Positions 8,399-17,196 are shown, counted from the stretch's first letter. The stretch is 64,000 bases of DNA from JAJXXT01 sp963764465 (GCA_963764465.1 CAVXSO010000002.1:496001-560000); one strand, 5' to 3'. Notes: generated from the sequence alone by a model not told the origin. Translations and numbers: made by a program.

Positions 8399-9865
8399 TC
8401 ACCGCCATGCCTTGAGGTCGTGCCCCAGATACAGTGGCACCAGCGTCCGTCGGCCGGCGGCCTCGATCGTGACCGGCGGCAGGATGGTAACGCTCTCGAA
8501 CCATCCTGTGTAGTTCTGCAGGGCCCATTTGCTGCTCACGCCGGGAGCGATCAGGAGCACGTCCGAACCGAAGTTGTTGCGCGTGCCGGGCCGCAGCGCA
8601 TCCGGCCAGAAGCCGAATTGCCGGCAGTCGATGTTGAAGCAGAGCACCCGCGTCCCGGGTCCGAGCGCGTAGGCGACCTTGCCGCTATAGATCCAGTCCG
8701 GTGCAGCGAGAATCGTGTTGCGCCGTTCAAGCAGGCCACGCTCGGCAAGCTGCGCGCGCAGGCCCTGCCAATCTGAAACCTGAAGCCTCGTGCGGTCCGA
8801 GGCGATCACTCCCGTGTGGGCCGTGATCACCCATCCCGCGATCAGCACACCGATCAGGGCGACGCTCGCCTTGAGCCAGGCAGCCTCGCGGAGCGGCGGG
8901 ATCAACCCTAGCAGCGGAAAGAGAAACAGATAGCCTGGCGCCGGCCAGTGCACGAGCACGGGACCAGAGAATGCCGCCTCGACGGTGAAGAAGACCACGG
9001 CCGGAGCCGCGAGACAGACAGTGAGCCGCCAGCGCGCGTCCCGCCAGGCACGCGGCAGGCGCCGGACGATCCACCACCATGACCAGGGCAAAAGCAGCCC
9101 CGCGCCCGCGCCGAGCAGGGCAAGTGGGCCGAGCGGGTTCAGCCGGTGCCAATCCGCACGCTTGCCCTGGAAAGCGATGCTCGCCCAATGGTGATCCACG
9201 TTCCACCAGAGCACGGGTGCGAACAACAGCAGTGCCGCAAGGGCCGCGAGCCATGGGTGGGGCCGGCGCAGCCAATGCCGCTCCTCCGGTGTCGTGGCGA
9301 GGTAGAGCAGCACGCCGAGTGCTGGAAACAGAGCGGAATATTTCGAATCGGCAGCGAGCCCAAGGGCCGCTCCCGCTGCGAGCCACCACGCCAGCCGCCC
9401 TGTATCCAGCGCCCGCAGGAACAGCACGGCGGCGCCGATCAGGCAGGCGACCAGCGGGCCGTCCGGCAACACCCAGCTTCCCGTCGTGACGCCGAACAGC
9501 GGGGCGAGGTTGAACCACGTGGCCGCGCGCACCCCCGCCCAGCGCCGTGCCTCCGCGTCCCCGGTGGCGAGATCGCGCGTGAACCGCGCCATCAACCAGG
9601 TCGAAAGCGCGAAGAGCAGGATGAAGGGCGCGCGGACAACAACCGTCGCCTCGCTGCCCGCAAGCCGCACCGCCGCCGTGACCAGCCACCAGGACAGTGG
9701 CGGGTGGTCGAAATATCCCCACGCCGGCACGCGCGCCGCCGCCACCATGTAGGTCTCGTCCACGCCAAGGCCGGTCGCGGCCGCAAACGCCAGCCGCGCC
9801 AGCGTGGAGGCGAGAACAAGCAGCAGCAGCGCGCGGACGGCGGTGAGCCGCCCGCCGGGGGTCAG
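8399..9865 (-). CDS. GT39/ArnT-like membrane glycosyltransferase, probable CTG start
   Basis: Polytopic glycosyltransferase of the dolichyl-phosphate-mannose/ArnT superfamily, using lipid-linked sugar in the periplasm. Family signs are the N-terminal TGLGVDETYMVAAAR with the acidic catalytic site, GYFDHPPLSWW, and a run of hydrophobic helices through about residue 330, followed by a soluble C-terminal part. Length about 488. There is no in-frame ATG/GTG/TTG between the end of the upstream FAH gene and the first membrane helix. A CTG at 9865 overlaps the FAH stop as CTGA, the same arrangement as the common ATGA/GTGA coupling, so I use it. It is the only envelope gene inside the sugar-acid cluster. 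Confidence 0.82.
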   Translation of the reverse strand: MTPGGRLTAVRALLLLVLASTLARLAFAAATGLGVDETYMVAAARVPAWGYFDHPPLSWWLVTAAVRLAGSEATVVVRAPFILLFALSTWLMARFTRDLATGDAEARRWAGVRAATWFNLAPLFGVTTGSWVLPDGPLVACLIGAAVLFLRALDTGRLAWWLAAGAALGLAADSKYSALFPALGVLLYLATTPEERHWLRRPHPWLAALAALLLFAPVLWWNVDHHWASIAFQGKRADWHRLNPLGPLALLGAGAGLLLPWSWWWIVRRLPRAWRDARWRLTVCLAAPAVVFFTVEAAFSGPVLVHWPAPGYLFLFPLLGLIPPLREAAWLKASVALIGVLIAGWVITAHTGVIASDRTRLQVSDWQGLRAQLAERGLLERRNTILAAPDWIYSGKVAYALGPGTRVLCFNIDCRQFGFWPDALRPGTRNNFGSDVLLIAPGVSSKWALQNYTGWFESVTILPPVTIEAAGRRTLVPLYLGHDLKAWR

Positions 9866-10707
9866 GCCGCCACCAGCTTCTGGGTCTGTTCGCCCAGGCC
9901 GTCGATTCCGAGCCGCATCGTCTGTCCGGGCTTGAGGAAGACCGGCGCCGGCTTCTTGCCCATGCCGACGCCCGGCGGCGTGCCCGTCGCGATCACGTCG
10001 CCCGGATGCAGCGTGATGAAGCGGCTCACGTAGCTCACGATCTGTACGACGTTGAAGATCATCGTCTTCGTCGAGCCGTCCTGCATGCGCACGCCGTCCA
10101 CCTCGGTCCAGAGCCGCAGGTTCTGCGGGTCTGGCACCTCGTCCTTCGTCACCAGCCACGGCCCGGTGGGGCCGAACGTGTCGCATCCCTTGCCCTTATC
10201 CCAGGTGCCGCCGCGCTCGATCTGGAATTCGCGCTCGCTGACATCGTTGATGACACAGTAGCCGGCGACATGCGCCATGGACTCTGCTTCCGTCACATAG
10301 CGCGCGGTACTGCCGATGACGATGCCGAGCTCCACTTCCCAGTCGGTCTTGCTGGAACCGCGCGGGATCTTGACGTCATCGTTGGGGCCGGAATAGGCGC
10401 CCAGCGACTTCAGGAAGACGATCGGCTCCTTGGGGATCGCGGCACCCGTTTCCGCCGCATGGTCGGCGTAGTTCAGGCCGATGCACACGAAATTCAGCGG
10501 CCGCGCCACGCACGCGCCGAGCCGCGGGCTGCCGGCGATGAGCGGCAGGCTGGCGGGGTCGATCGCGGCAAGCTGCGCCAGGCTGTCTGGCGAGACGGTG
10601 CCGCCATCGATGTCGCGCACATGCGCCGAGAGATCGCGCAGCTTCCCGTCGCGATCGAGCATCCCCGGCTTCTCGACGCCAGCCGGGCCATACCGAAGCA
10701 GCTTCAT
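9862..10707 (-). CDS. Fumarylacetoacetate hydrolase family protein (2,4-diketo acid hydrolase-like)
   Basis: FAH-superfamily enzyme of 281 residues that cleaves a carbon-carbon bond in a diketo acid with a bound metal. The signatures are FVCIGLNYADHAAE, the metal ligand stretch DWEVELGIVIG, YCVINDVSERE, GCDTFGPTGPWLV and TGTPPGVGMG. It lies next to an SDR dehydrogenase, as in the L-rhamnose and L-fucose pathways where LRA6-type hydrolases cut 2,4-diketo-3-deoxy acids into pyruvate and a hydroxy acid. That context makes the same job the best guess; 2-hydroxyhepta-diene-dioate or acylpyruvate hydrolase remain possible. The ATG at 10707 is 46 bases after the SDR stop. Confidence 0.87.
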   Translation of the reverse strand: MKLLRYGPAGVEKPGMLDRDGKLRDLSAHVRDIDGGTVSPDSLAQLAAIDPASLPLIAGSPRLGACVARPLNFVCIGLNYADHAAETGAAIPKEPIVFLKSLGAYSGPNDDVKIPRGSSKTDWEVELGIVIGSTARYVTEAESMAHVAGYCVINDVSEREFQIERGGTWDKGKGCDTFGPTGPWLVTKDEVPDPQNLRLWTEVDGVRMQDGSTKTMIFNVVQIVSYVSRFITLHPGDVIATGTPPGVGMGKKPAPVFLKPGQTMRLGIDGLGEQTQKLVAA

Positions 10708-10753
10708 GCCGTATTTCCTTTCGAACGAATGATTGCGGCGTCCGCCGCGCGAC

Positions 10754-11503
10754 CTAGAGCGTGATGCCCCCGTCGATCACCAGCGCCTGGCCGGTGACGA
10801 AGGTGGCGGCGTCGGAGGCGAGGTAGACCGCCATCGCGGCGATCTCTTCCGGCGTGCCGAGCCGGCCCATCGGCTGGCGCGCGATAAAGGCGGCGCGGGC
10901 CGCCTCCACGCTGCCGGCCGCCGCGGCGTTCGCCTCGATGCGTTCGACGAGCGACGGGCTTTCGATCGTGCCTGGGCAGATGCAGTTGCAGCGCACGCCC
11001 CGGGTGACGAAATCCGCCGCGACCTGCTTGGTCAGCCCGATGACCGCGGCCTTGGTCGCACCATAAATGGCGCGGTTGGGCAGGCCCTTCACCGAGCTGC
11101 AGACGGAGGCCATGTTTACGATCGCGCCATGCCCGCGCTCCAGCATGCCGGGCAGGAAGGCACGGATGGTGCGGAACATAGACTTTACGTTGAGGTCGAA
11201 GCCGAAATCCCACTCCTCCTCGCGTGCATCGAGGATCGTGCCCTGGTGGACGTAGCCTGCGCAGTTGAAGAGAACGTCGATGGCGCCTGCGTGTTTCGCG
11301 GCCGCGACCACGGCGTCGCCGTCGAGCACGTCGAGCGCCGCGACATGCAGGCGCGGATGGTTCAGCGTGGCAAGCTTGGCCGCGGCGATATCGGTGGCGA
11401 TCACCTCGGCGCCCGCTTCCGCGAAGGCGAGGGCCGTGGCACGGCCGATGCCCTGCGCCGCGGCGGTCACGAAGGCGCGCTTGCCGGTCAGGGGTCCGCT
11501 CAT
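10754..11503 (-). CDS. SDR oxidoreductase (2-keto-3-deoxy-sugar acid dehydrogenase-like)
   Basis: Classical short-chain dehydrogenase of 249 residues. The dinucleotide motif is TAAAQGIGRATA near the N-terminus, followed by the FNCAGYVHQGTI loop, the Ser of NMASVCSS, the catalytic YGATK, and CPGTIESPS. The overall string, including FDLNVKSMFRTIRAFLPGML and RQPMGRLGTPEEI, strongly resembles the SDRs that oxidise 2-keto-3-deoxy-L-fuconate or -rhamnonate to the 2,4-diketo acid. The start ATG at 11503 follows GAGAGGCAC; the open frame extends upstream into the dehydratase gene and is not used. Only 11 bases separate it from the dehydratase stop, so the genes share a transcript. Confidence 0.9.
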   Translation of the reverse strand: MSGPLTGKRAFVTAAAQGIGRATALAFAEAGAEVIATDIAAAKLATLNHPRLHVAALDVLDGDAVVAAAKHAGAIDVLFNCAGYVHQGTILDAREEEWDFGFDLNVKSMFRTIRAFLPGMLERGHGAIVNMASVCSSVKGLPNRAIYGATKAAVIGLTKQVAADFVTRGVRCNCICPGTIESPSLVERIEANAAAAGSVEAARAAFIARQPMGRLGTPEEIAAMAVYLASDAATFVTGQALVIDGGITL

Positions 11504-11514
11504 GGCCGTGCCTC

Positions 11515-13308
11515 TCAGTGGTTGTGGCGGCTCTCGCCGCGCGTCTCGAGGATATCGAGGTAGAGCGTGGCCGGTTCCAGGCAGCCACCGCCGCCGAGCG
11601 GGCCCACCATGGAGCGATAGATCTCTTCCCACGGTGTCTTGTGGTCCAGCTTCGGTGGCGTCCAGGCGGCGCGGCGCGCCTCCAGCTCGGCATCCGGCAG
11701 CAGCACGTCGACGCGCCGTGTGTTGAGGTCGATGCGCACGCGATCGCCGGTCCGCAGCAGCGCGAGCCCGCCGCCCACCGCGGCTTCCGGCGAGACGTTG
11801 AGGATGGAGGGCGAGCCCGAGGTGCCGCTCTGCCGCCCGTCACCCATCGTCGGCAGCGTGGTGATCCCGCGCTTCAGCAGGGCGGCCGGCGGCTGCATGT
11901 TCACCACCTCCGCGCTGCCGGGATAGCCGACGGGACCGCAATTGCGGATCACCAGCAGTGAGTTCTCGTCGATTCCGAGGGCGGGATCCTCGATGCGCGC
12001 GTGGTAGTCCTCCGGCCCCTCGAACACCACGGCGCTGCCCTCGAACACGTTGGGGCGGCCGGGGGCGGAAAGGAAGCGATCGCGAAATTCCTTGTCGATG
12101 ACGCTGGTCTTGATCACCGCGTTGTCGAACAGGTTGCCGGAGAGCACGACATAGCCCGCGGCTTCCCTGAGCGGCGTCCCGTATGCGCGGATCACTTCGC
12201 GATCCGGCTCCGTCAGGCCCGCCACGTTCTCCTCGAGCGTCCGGCCGGTGACGGTCATCACGTTGCCATGCAGCTTGTCGGCCGCGAGCAACTCCCGCAT
12301 CACCGCGGGCACGCCGCCGGCGCGGTGGAAGCGTTCGCCGAGGAAACGCCCCGCCGGCTGGCAATCCACCAGCAGCGGAATGTCCGGACCGAGGCGTTGC
12401 CAGTCATCGAGCGTGTGATCGACGCCCATGTGCCGCGCGATCGCGACCATGTGGATCGGGCAGTTGGAGCTCGCGCCGAGGGCCGCCGCCGCGACCACCG
12501 CGTTCTCGAACGCCGCCTTGGTCATGATGTCGGAGGGCCGCAGGTTCTCGTGCACCATGCCAACGATCCGCCGTCCGGTTTCGAAGGCCATCTGCCCGCG
12601 CTCACGGTAGGGGCCTGGGACGGCAGCGCAGCCGGGCAACGACATGCCGAGCGCCTCGGCCAGTGAGTTCATCGACAGTGCCGTGCCCATGGTGTTGCAG
12701 TGCCCGACAGAGGGCGCGGAGGAGGCGACCATGGTCATGAACTCCTCCCAGTCGATCTTGCCCTCGGCGTGCAGCTTGCGCGCCTCCCAGACCACGGTGC
12801 CGGACCCGGCGAGCTTGCCCTTGTGCCAGCCGTCAAGCATCGGCCCGCCCGAGAGCACGATCGCGGGGATGTTCACGGTGGCCGCGGCCATCAGGCAGGC
12901 AGGCGTGGTCTTGTCGCAGCCGGTGGTGAGCACCACGCCGTCGAGCGGATAGCCGTGCAGTACCTCGACCAGCGAGAGATAGGCGAGGTTGCGGTCCAGC
13001 GCTGCCGTCGGACGCTTGCCGGTCTCCTGGATCGGGTGGGTGGGGAACTCCAGCGGAATGCCACCAGCGTCGCGGATGCCGTCACGCACGCGCACCGCGA
13101 GGTCGAGATGGTGGCGGTTGCAGGGCGAGAGGTCGGAGCCGGTCTGCGCGATGCCGATGATCGGCTTGCCGCCCTGCAGCTCCTCGCGCGTCAGGCCGAA
13201 ATTGAGATAGCGCTCGATGTAGAGCGCCGTCATGCCGGGATCGTTGCGATCGTCAAACCAACGCCGGCTGCGCAGCCGCTTGCCCGAACCGTTGTCCTCG
13301 TGTGCCAT
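11515..13308 (-). CDS. IlvD/Edd-family sugar-acid dehydratase
   Basis: Iron-sulfur dehydratase of the IlvD/Edd family, 597 residues, the size of L-arabonate, D-xylonate and L-fuconate-type dehydratases. It keeps the cluster-binding cysteines in TGCDKTTPACLM and GHCNTMGTA, plus GSGTVVWEARK, NCPIHMVAIARHMG and the C-terminal GDGRQSGTSGSPSILN. The N-terminal RSRRWFDD and GMTALYIERYLNFG are typical of sugar-acid members rather than of valine-pathway IlvD. The ATG at 13308 is preceded by GAGGGGGAGA. With the downstream SDR and FAH genes it gives a complete sugar acid to pyruvate route. Exact sugar unknown. Confidence 0.9.
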   Translation of the reverse strand: MAHEDNGSGKRLRSRRWFDDRNDPGMTALYIERYLNFGLTREELQGGKPIIGIAQTGSDLSPCNRHHLDLAVRVRDGIRDAGGIPLEFPTHPIQETGKRPTAALDRNLAYLSLVEVLHGYPLDGVVLTTGCDKTTPACLMAAATVNIPAIVLSGGPMLDGWHKGKLAGSGTVVWEARKLHAEGKIDWEEFMTMVASSAPSVGHCNTMGTALSMNSLAEALGMSLPGCAAVPGPYRERGQMAFETGRRIVGMVHENLRPSDIMTKAAFENAVVAAAALGASSNCPIHMVAIARHMGVDHTLDDWQRLGPDIPLLVDCQPAGRFLGERFHRAGGVPAVMRELLAADKLHGNVMTVTGRTLEENVAGLTEPDREVIRAYGTPLREAAGYVVLSGNLFDNAVIKTSVIDKEFRDRFLSAPGRPNVFEGSAVVFEGPEDYHARIEDPALGIDENSLLVIRNCGPVGYPGSAEVVNMQPPAALLKRGITTLPTMGDGRQSGTSGSPSILNVSPEAAVGGGLALLRTGDRVRIDLNTRRVDVLLPDAELEARRAAWTPPKLDHKTPWEEIYRSMVGPLGGGGCLEPATLYLDILETRGESRHNH

Positions 13309-13401
13309 GTCGGTCTCCCCCTCACATCCAGCCTGCGGTGCGAGGCGTGGCCCGTCAATGCAGGCTCCGCCCCGGCCAGGCCGCATCAGAAATCGGGCGT
13401 G

Positions 13402-14403
13402 TCAGAAATCCTCGGGACTGATGACGTTCTGCGGCTTGCCGGCCAGTGCCGCGGCCATCGTCTCCGCCGACTTCACGCGGATGTCGTGCCAGGATTCCGG
13501 ATCGTGGAAGGCCGCATGCGGCGTGATGACCAGCCGCCCCTCCAACCATTTTTCGCGGGCGCGATAGGCGGCGATCAGCTTCGGCGCAGGCTCGGCGATC
13601 GGTTCCACGGGGATCACGTCGAGCCCGGCGCCGGCGAGGTGGCCGGAACGCAGCGCGCCTTCCACGGCGTCGATATCAACGATCGGCCCGCGGGCGGTGT
13701 TGATCAGCACCGCGCCCTCGGGCAGCCGTGCCAGCTCCTTCGCGCCGATCATGTTGCGCGTCTCGGGCGTCAGCGGCGTGTGGATGGACAGCACGTCCGA
13801 GCGCCGCAGCAACTCCTCGAGGCTGCGCACACGCTCGACGCCCAGCGCGCGGTCGGCGCCGTTGGGGCGGTATGGGTCGAAGAAGATGATGCGAAAGCCG
13901 AAGGCGCGCGCGCGCAGCGCCGCGGCGGTGCCGATGCGCCCGAGGCCGAGCACGCCGAAAGTCTGCACGTCGAGCCGGCGGATCAGTGGCGACTCGATCG
14001 CCTTCCAGCCGGCCGGCGCGCTGCCGCGTTGGGTGTCGTGGTAGAGGACGATGCCGCGGCGCAGCGCCAGCGTCAGCGCGATGGCGTGGTCGGCCACTTC
14101 CATCGTCCCGTAATCCGGCACGTTGCAGATGGTGATGCCGCGTGCCGCCGCCGCCTTGCGGTCCAGCTTGTCATAGCCCACGCCCATCCGGACAATGGTC
14201 TTGAGCGCCGGCATGCGGTCCATGTCGGCACCCGTCACGCTGTGGCGCAGGATCATCAGCCCGACGACACCCTCCGCGTCCTGGGGCGAGAGGTCGCCCA
14301 TGGAATCGAGGTTGCGCATCCGCACCTCGACGCCGGGGCCGAAGGCCGCGCGCTCGATCGAATCGTCCTGGTACATCACTTCGGGGTAGAGCACGGCCGG
14401 CAT
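13402..14403 (-). CDS. D-isomer-specific 2-hydroxyacid dehydrogenase (CtBP-like)
   Basis: NAD-dependent hydroxyacid dehydrogenase of 333 residues in the C-terminal-binding-protein/phosphoglycerate dehydrogenase group. Visible are GVLGLGRIGTA for NAD binding, Arg in LINTARGPIV, Glu in VIPVEPIAEP and the catalytic His in ITPHAAFHD. The ATG at 14403 has GAGGAGG nine bases upstream; an in-frame ATG at 14433 lacks this. It lies 93 bases upstream of the IlvD-type dehydratase on the same strand and could head the operon, perhaps reducing the hydroxy/keto acid released by the FAH step. It is only distantly similar to the dehydrogenase at 4251. Confidence 0.88.
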   Translation of the reverse strand: MPAVLYPEVMYQDDSIERAAFGPGVEVRMRNLDSMGDLSPQDAEGVVGLMILRHSVTGADMDRMPALKTIVRMGVGYDKLDRKAAAARGITICNVPDYGTMEVADHAIALTLALRRGIVLYHDTQRGSAPAGWKAIESPLIRRLDVQTFGVLGLGRIGTAAALRARAFGFRIIFFDPYRPNGADRALGVERVRSLEELLRRSDVLSIHTPLTPETRNMIGAKELARLPEGAVLINTARGPIVDIDAVEGALRSGHLAGAGLDVIPVEPIAEPAPKLIAAYRAREKWLEGRLVITPHAAFHDPESWHDIRVKSAETMAAALAGKPQNVISPEDF

Positions 14404-14500
14404 CGTTTCCTCCTCGGCTTCCCGCGTTCCCATCGTCTTGTGCTGGGGCGCGTCATTGCGCAGTTTCAGCCCCGGTTAACAGGCGAAGGGTGCCAAGTCC

Positions 14501-16060
14501 ATGAACGACGCTGCTGCCACCGCCATGAACGGGGCGGAATCACTGGTCCGTACCCTGCTCGCGAGCGGTGTGGACACGTGCTTCGCCAATCCCGGCACGT
14601 CGGAAATGCATTTCGTGGCCGCACTCGATCGCATCCCCGGCATGCGCTGCGTGCTGGGCCTGTTCGAGGGCGTGGTGACCGGGGCTGCCGACGGGTATGC
14701 GCGTGTCGCCGACAAGCCGGCGGCGACGCTGCTGCATTGCGGGCCCGGGCTCGCGAACGGCATGGCCAACCTGCACAACGGCCGCCGCGCCAACACGATG
14801 ATGGTCAACTGTGTCGGCGACCAGGCGACCTATCACCGCCCTCTCGACGCGCCGCTGACCGCCGATACCGAGGGCTGGGCGCGCGGTGTCTCCGGCTGGG
14901 TGCGCACGGCATCACATGCGCGTGATGTGGGCGCGGATGCCGCGGTCGCGGTGCAGGCGGCGCGCACCTCGCCGGGGCAGATCGCGACGCTGATCCTGCC
15001 ATCAGACACGTGCTGGGACGCGGGCGGCATCGCCGGCGCGCCGTTGCCGGTGCCACCGGCGCCACACGTCCCGCCCGCCGCGGTCGAGACCGCGGCGCGG
15101 GCGCTGCGATCCGGCACCAGGGCCGTGATCATCCTCGCCGGCAGCGCGCTGCGCGAGGCGCCGCTGGCCATGGCCGCGGGCATCGCCGCCGCGACCGGGG
15201 CGACGGTCATGGCCCAGGGCTCCAACGCCCGCATCGAGCATGGCCAGGGGCGGCACCCGGTCGACCGCGTGCCCTACCCGGTGGACCAGGCGGTGAAGGT
15301 GCTGGCGCCGTACAAGCTGGTGATCCTTATCGGCGCCAAGCTGCCGGTCGGGTTCTTTGCCTATCCTGGCAAGCCCGGGGTGCTGACCGCGCCGGATGCC
15401 GAGGTGCAGGTGATGGCGCGGCCGGAGCACGATCTGCCGGCCGCACTCGCGGCACTGGCCGAGGCACTCGGCGCGAAGCCGGTCGCGGCCCCCGCCATGG
15501 AAAAGCCGACGCCGGCGACAGGGGCGGTCAGCAGCGAGACGGTGGCGCAGTCGGTCGCGGCACTGCTGCCGGAGCAGGCGATCATCGCCGACGAGAGCGT
15601 GAGCTTCGGCCGCGCGTTCTTCTCCGGCATGCACGGCGCCGCGCCGCATGATTGGCTGCAGATCACCGGCGGCGCCATCGGCTGCGGCATGCCGCTCGCG
15701 ACGGGGGCGGCGGTCGCGGGCAAGGGGAGGCGCGTGGTCAACCTCGAGGCCGACGGCTCGGCGATGTACACGCTGCAGGCGCTGTGGACCCAGGCGCGCG
15801 AGAAGCTCGACGTCACCACGGTGATCCTCGCCAACCGGAAATACGCGATCCTGCTGCACGAACTCGCCAATGTCGGGGCCAATCCCGGCCGCACCGCGCT
15901 CGACATGATGGATCTCGGCAACCCGGACCTCGACTGGCCGAAGCTCGCCGCCGGCATGGGTGTGGAGGGCGCGCGGGCGGAGACCATGAGCCAGTTCAAC
16001 GACCTGCTGGCCGCGAGCTTCGCGCGGTCGGGACCGTTCGTGATCGAGCTGGTGATCTAG
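14501..16060 (+). CDS. ThDP-dependent enzyme, acetolactate synthase large-subunit-like
   Basis: Thiamine-diphosphate enzyme of 519 residues with the three usual domains: Pyr domain (about 10-165) with the catalytic Glu in LGLFEGVVTGAADGYAR, a shortened central domain, and the PP domain (about 340-519) ending with the metal motif. That motif reads EADGSAMYTLQALW then ANRKYAIL. The usual GDG is ADG here, but Asp and Asn are kept. Length is below that of IlvB (about 570), and there is no small-subunit ilvN beside it, so it is probably one of the orphan IlvB-like decarboxylases/lyases and not the biosynthetic enzyme. It is divergent from the hydroxyacid dehydrogenase at 14403. Confidence 0.85.
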   Translation: MNDAAATAMNGAESLVRTLLASGVDTCFANPGTSEMHFVAALDRIPGMRCVLGLFEGVVTGAADGYARVADKPAATLLHCGPGLANGMANLHNGRRANTMMVNCVGDQATYHRPLDAPLTADTEGWARGVSGWVRTASHARDVGADAAVAVQAARTSPGQIATLILPSDTCWDAGGIAGAPLPVPPAPHVPPAAVETAARALRSGTRAVIILAGSALREAPLAMAAGIAAATGATVMAQGSNARIEHGQGRHPVDRVPYPVDQAVKVLAPYKLVILIGAKLPVGFFAYPGKPGVLTAPDAEVQVMARPEHDLPAALAALAEALGAKPVAAPAMEKPTPATGAVSSETVAQSVAALLPEQAIIADESVSFGRAFFSGMHGAAPHDWLQITGGAIGCGMPLATGAAVAGKGRRVVNLEADGSAMYTLQALWTQAREKLDVTTVILANRKYAILLHELANVGANPGRTALDMMDLGNPDLDWPKLAAGMGVEGARAETMSQFNDLLAASFARSGPFVIELVI

Positions 16061-16464
16061 CGCCGCGACATCCCAGCGAGGATCAGTCCCAGGCCCACGC
16101 CCCAAGGAAGGTTGAGCGCGAGCGGGACCAACCAGGCCGCGGGGTGCAGCCCGGCCTGGGCGCTGCCGCCCTTGAGCGGGGTCACGACGAAGAAATAGAC
16201 CGCGACCGAGAGCACGCCGACCGCCAGCCCCGGCTTCCACCCCGGGTGCTGCACAACGAGCGCGAAGGCCGCGCCCCACAGCCCGCCCCAGAAGGCGAGG
16301 TCGAACACACGGGGCACACCCCAGGGCGGGATGGGGTCCATCGGGTAGGCCGGCGGCATGCGGTGCAGGATGTGCAACAGCGCCCAGGCTCCCTGCTGGA
16401 ACGCGAGCACGGCGATGGCGCCAGCGACGAAGCCCGGGGCGGCCCGGCGGAGGAGGTTCTGCAT
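16057..16464 (-). CDS. Small four-helix membrane protein, unknown function
   Basis: A 135-residue protein I do not recognise by name. It has about four hydrophobic segments (roughly 11-31, 55-72, 77-95, 105-130), short loops, and a Pro-rich loop MPPAYPMDPIPPWGVP between the first two. Its stop overlaps the end of the convergent ThDP gene by four bases. The next gene starts divergently 69 bases away. The composition and codon bias match the neighbours, so it looks real. No motif suggests a substrate. Confidence 0.6.
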   Translation of the reverse strand: MQNLLRRAAPGFVAGAIAVLAFQQGAWALLHILHRMPPAYPMDPIPPWGVPRVFDLAFWGGLWGAAFALVVQHPGWKPGLAVGVLSVAVYFFVVTPLKGGSAQAGLHPAAWLVPLALNLPWGVGLGLILAGMSRR

Positions 16465-16533
16465 GCCAGGTTTCTACGGCATGCGAAGGGCGCGGGCGAC
16501 AAGGCTGCGGCCCCGCGTTAGGCTGCCTGCTGC

Positions 16534-17133
16534 ATGACAGAAGACGAAGCAGAGCGTCTGGCCAGCCGGGTGGCGTTGCTCGCCAGCGACTCGGGCGAGG
16601 CGGAGGCGGCGGGGCGCGCCGTGGGGCAGCTTGCGGTGCGCATCGGCCTCACTGGCGGCGACCTGCGTGCCATCGTCATGCGCGGCGCTGCCGAAGGCAG
16701 GGGCAACCAGGCACTGGAAGACGCCTACAAGGCACTGCGCCGCGAGCGCGACAAGCTGCTGCTGGAAGGAGCCAATCTCCGCCAGGCGCTCTCCAAGGCC
16801 CGCGCCAGCGCGCAGATGGGCAGGCTGCTCGGCATCCTGGGCGTGGTCCTCGCCGTGGCGGGCGGCGCCTATGTCTGGCTCGGGCCCGCGGCGGAGCCCT
16901 CCAGCCCTGCCGTCACCCAGGCGCTGACCGGCGGTGTGATCGGGCGGGTGCACGTGGATTCGGCCCTGGTCTATGCCCGTGCCGACCGCAGCGCGGAACT
17001 GCTTTCCTCCCTGCACCAGGGCGACCGTGTCCTGGTCCGGCGCATGGTCTGGAACCAACTCGTGCAATGGGCGGAAATCGAGGTTGGCGGGCAGATCGGC
17101 TATGTGCCCGCCGCGGACCTCGACCTGATGTAG
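16534..17133 (+). CDS. Membrane-anchored protein with C-terminal SH3-like domain
   Basis: 199 residues with an acidic/charged N-terminal half including a likely coiled coil (about 65-100, ALEDAYKALRRERDKLLLE). A single membrane segment follows (about 100-119, GILGVVLAVAGGAYVWLG), then an outside-facing bacterial SH3-like repeat: VDSALVYARADRSAELLSSL, GDRVLVRR, and the closing QIGYVPAADLDLM. SH3b domains often bind cell-wall or protein ligands. The gene lies just before the ribosomal operon, where secE and nusG would be expected, but it is not related to either. Function unknown. Confidence 0.72.
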   Translation: MTEDEAERLASRVALLASDSGEAEAAGRAVGQLAVRIGLTGGDLRAIVMRGAAEGRGNQALEDAYKALRRERDKLLLEGANLRQALSKARASAQMGRLLGILGVVLAVAGGAYVWLGPAAEPSSPAVTQALTGGVIGRVHVDSALVYARADRSAELLSSLHQGDRVLVRRMVWNQLVQWAEIEVGGQIGYVPAADLDLM

Positions 17134-17136
17134 GAC

Positions 17137-17165
17137 TCGACAGCGGGCGGCCCCGGGAGTAGAGG
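17137..17165 (+). promoter_or_regulatory. Candidate promoter for the rplK operon
   Basis: TCGACA (17137-17142) and TAGAGG (17160-17165) are 17 bases apart, directly after the preceding gene and 119 bases before rplK. This is a moderate match to the alphaproteobacterial housekeeping pattern. It would be needed because rplK has no secE-nusG genes upstream to be read through from. Confidence 0.45.
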
Positions 17166-17196
17166 GCGCGCTTCAACCGGAACGCGGGAGACTTCC

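Noticed and set aside
12700..14925. 741-codon plus-strand frame across the IlvD-type dehydratase and hydroxyacid dehydrogenase
   Set aside because: It crosses two recognised minus-strand genes and the start of the ThDP gene in another frame, with no family-like sequence.
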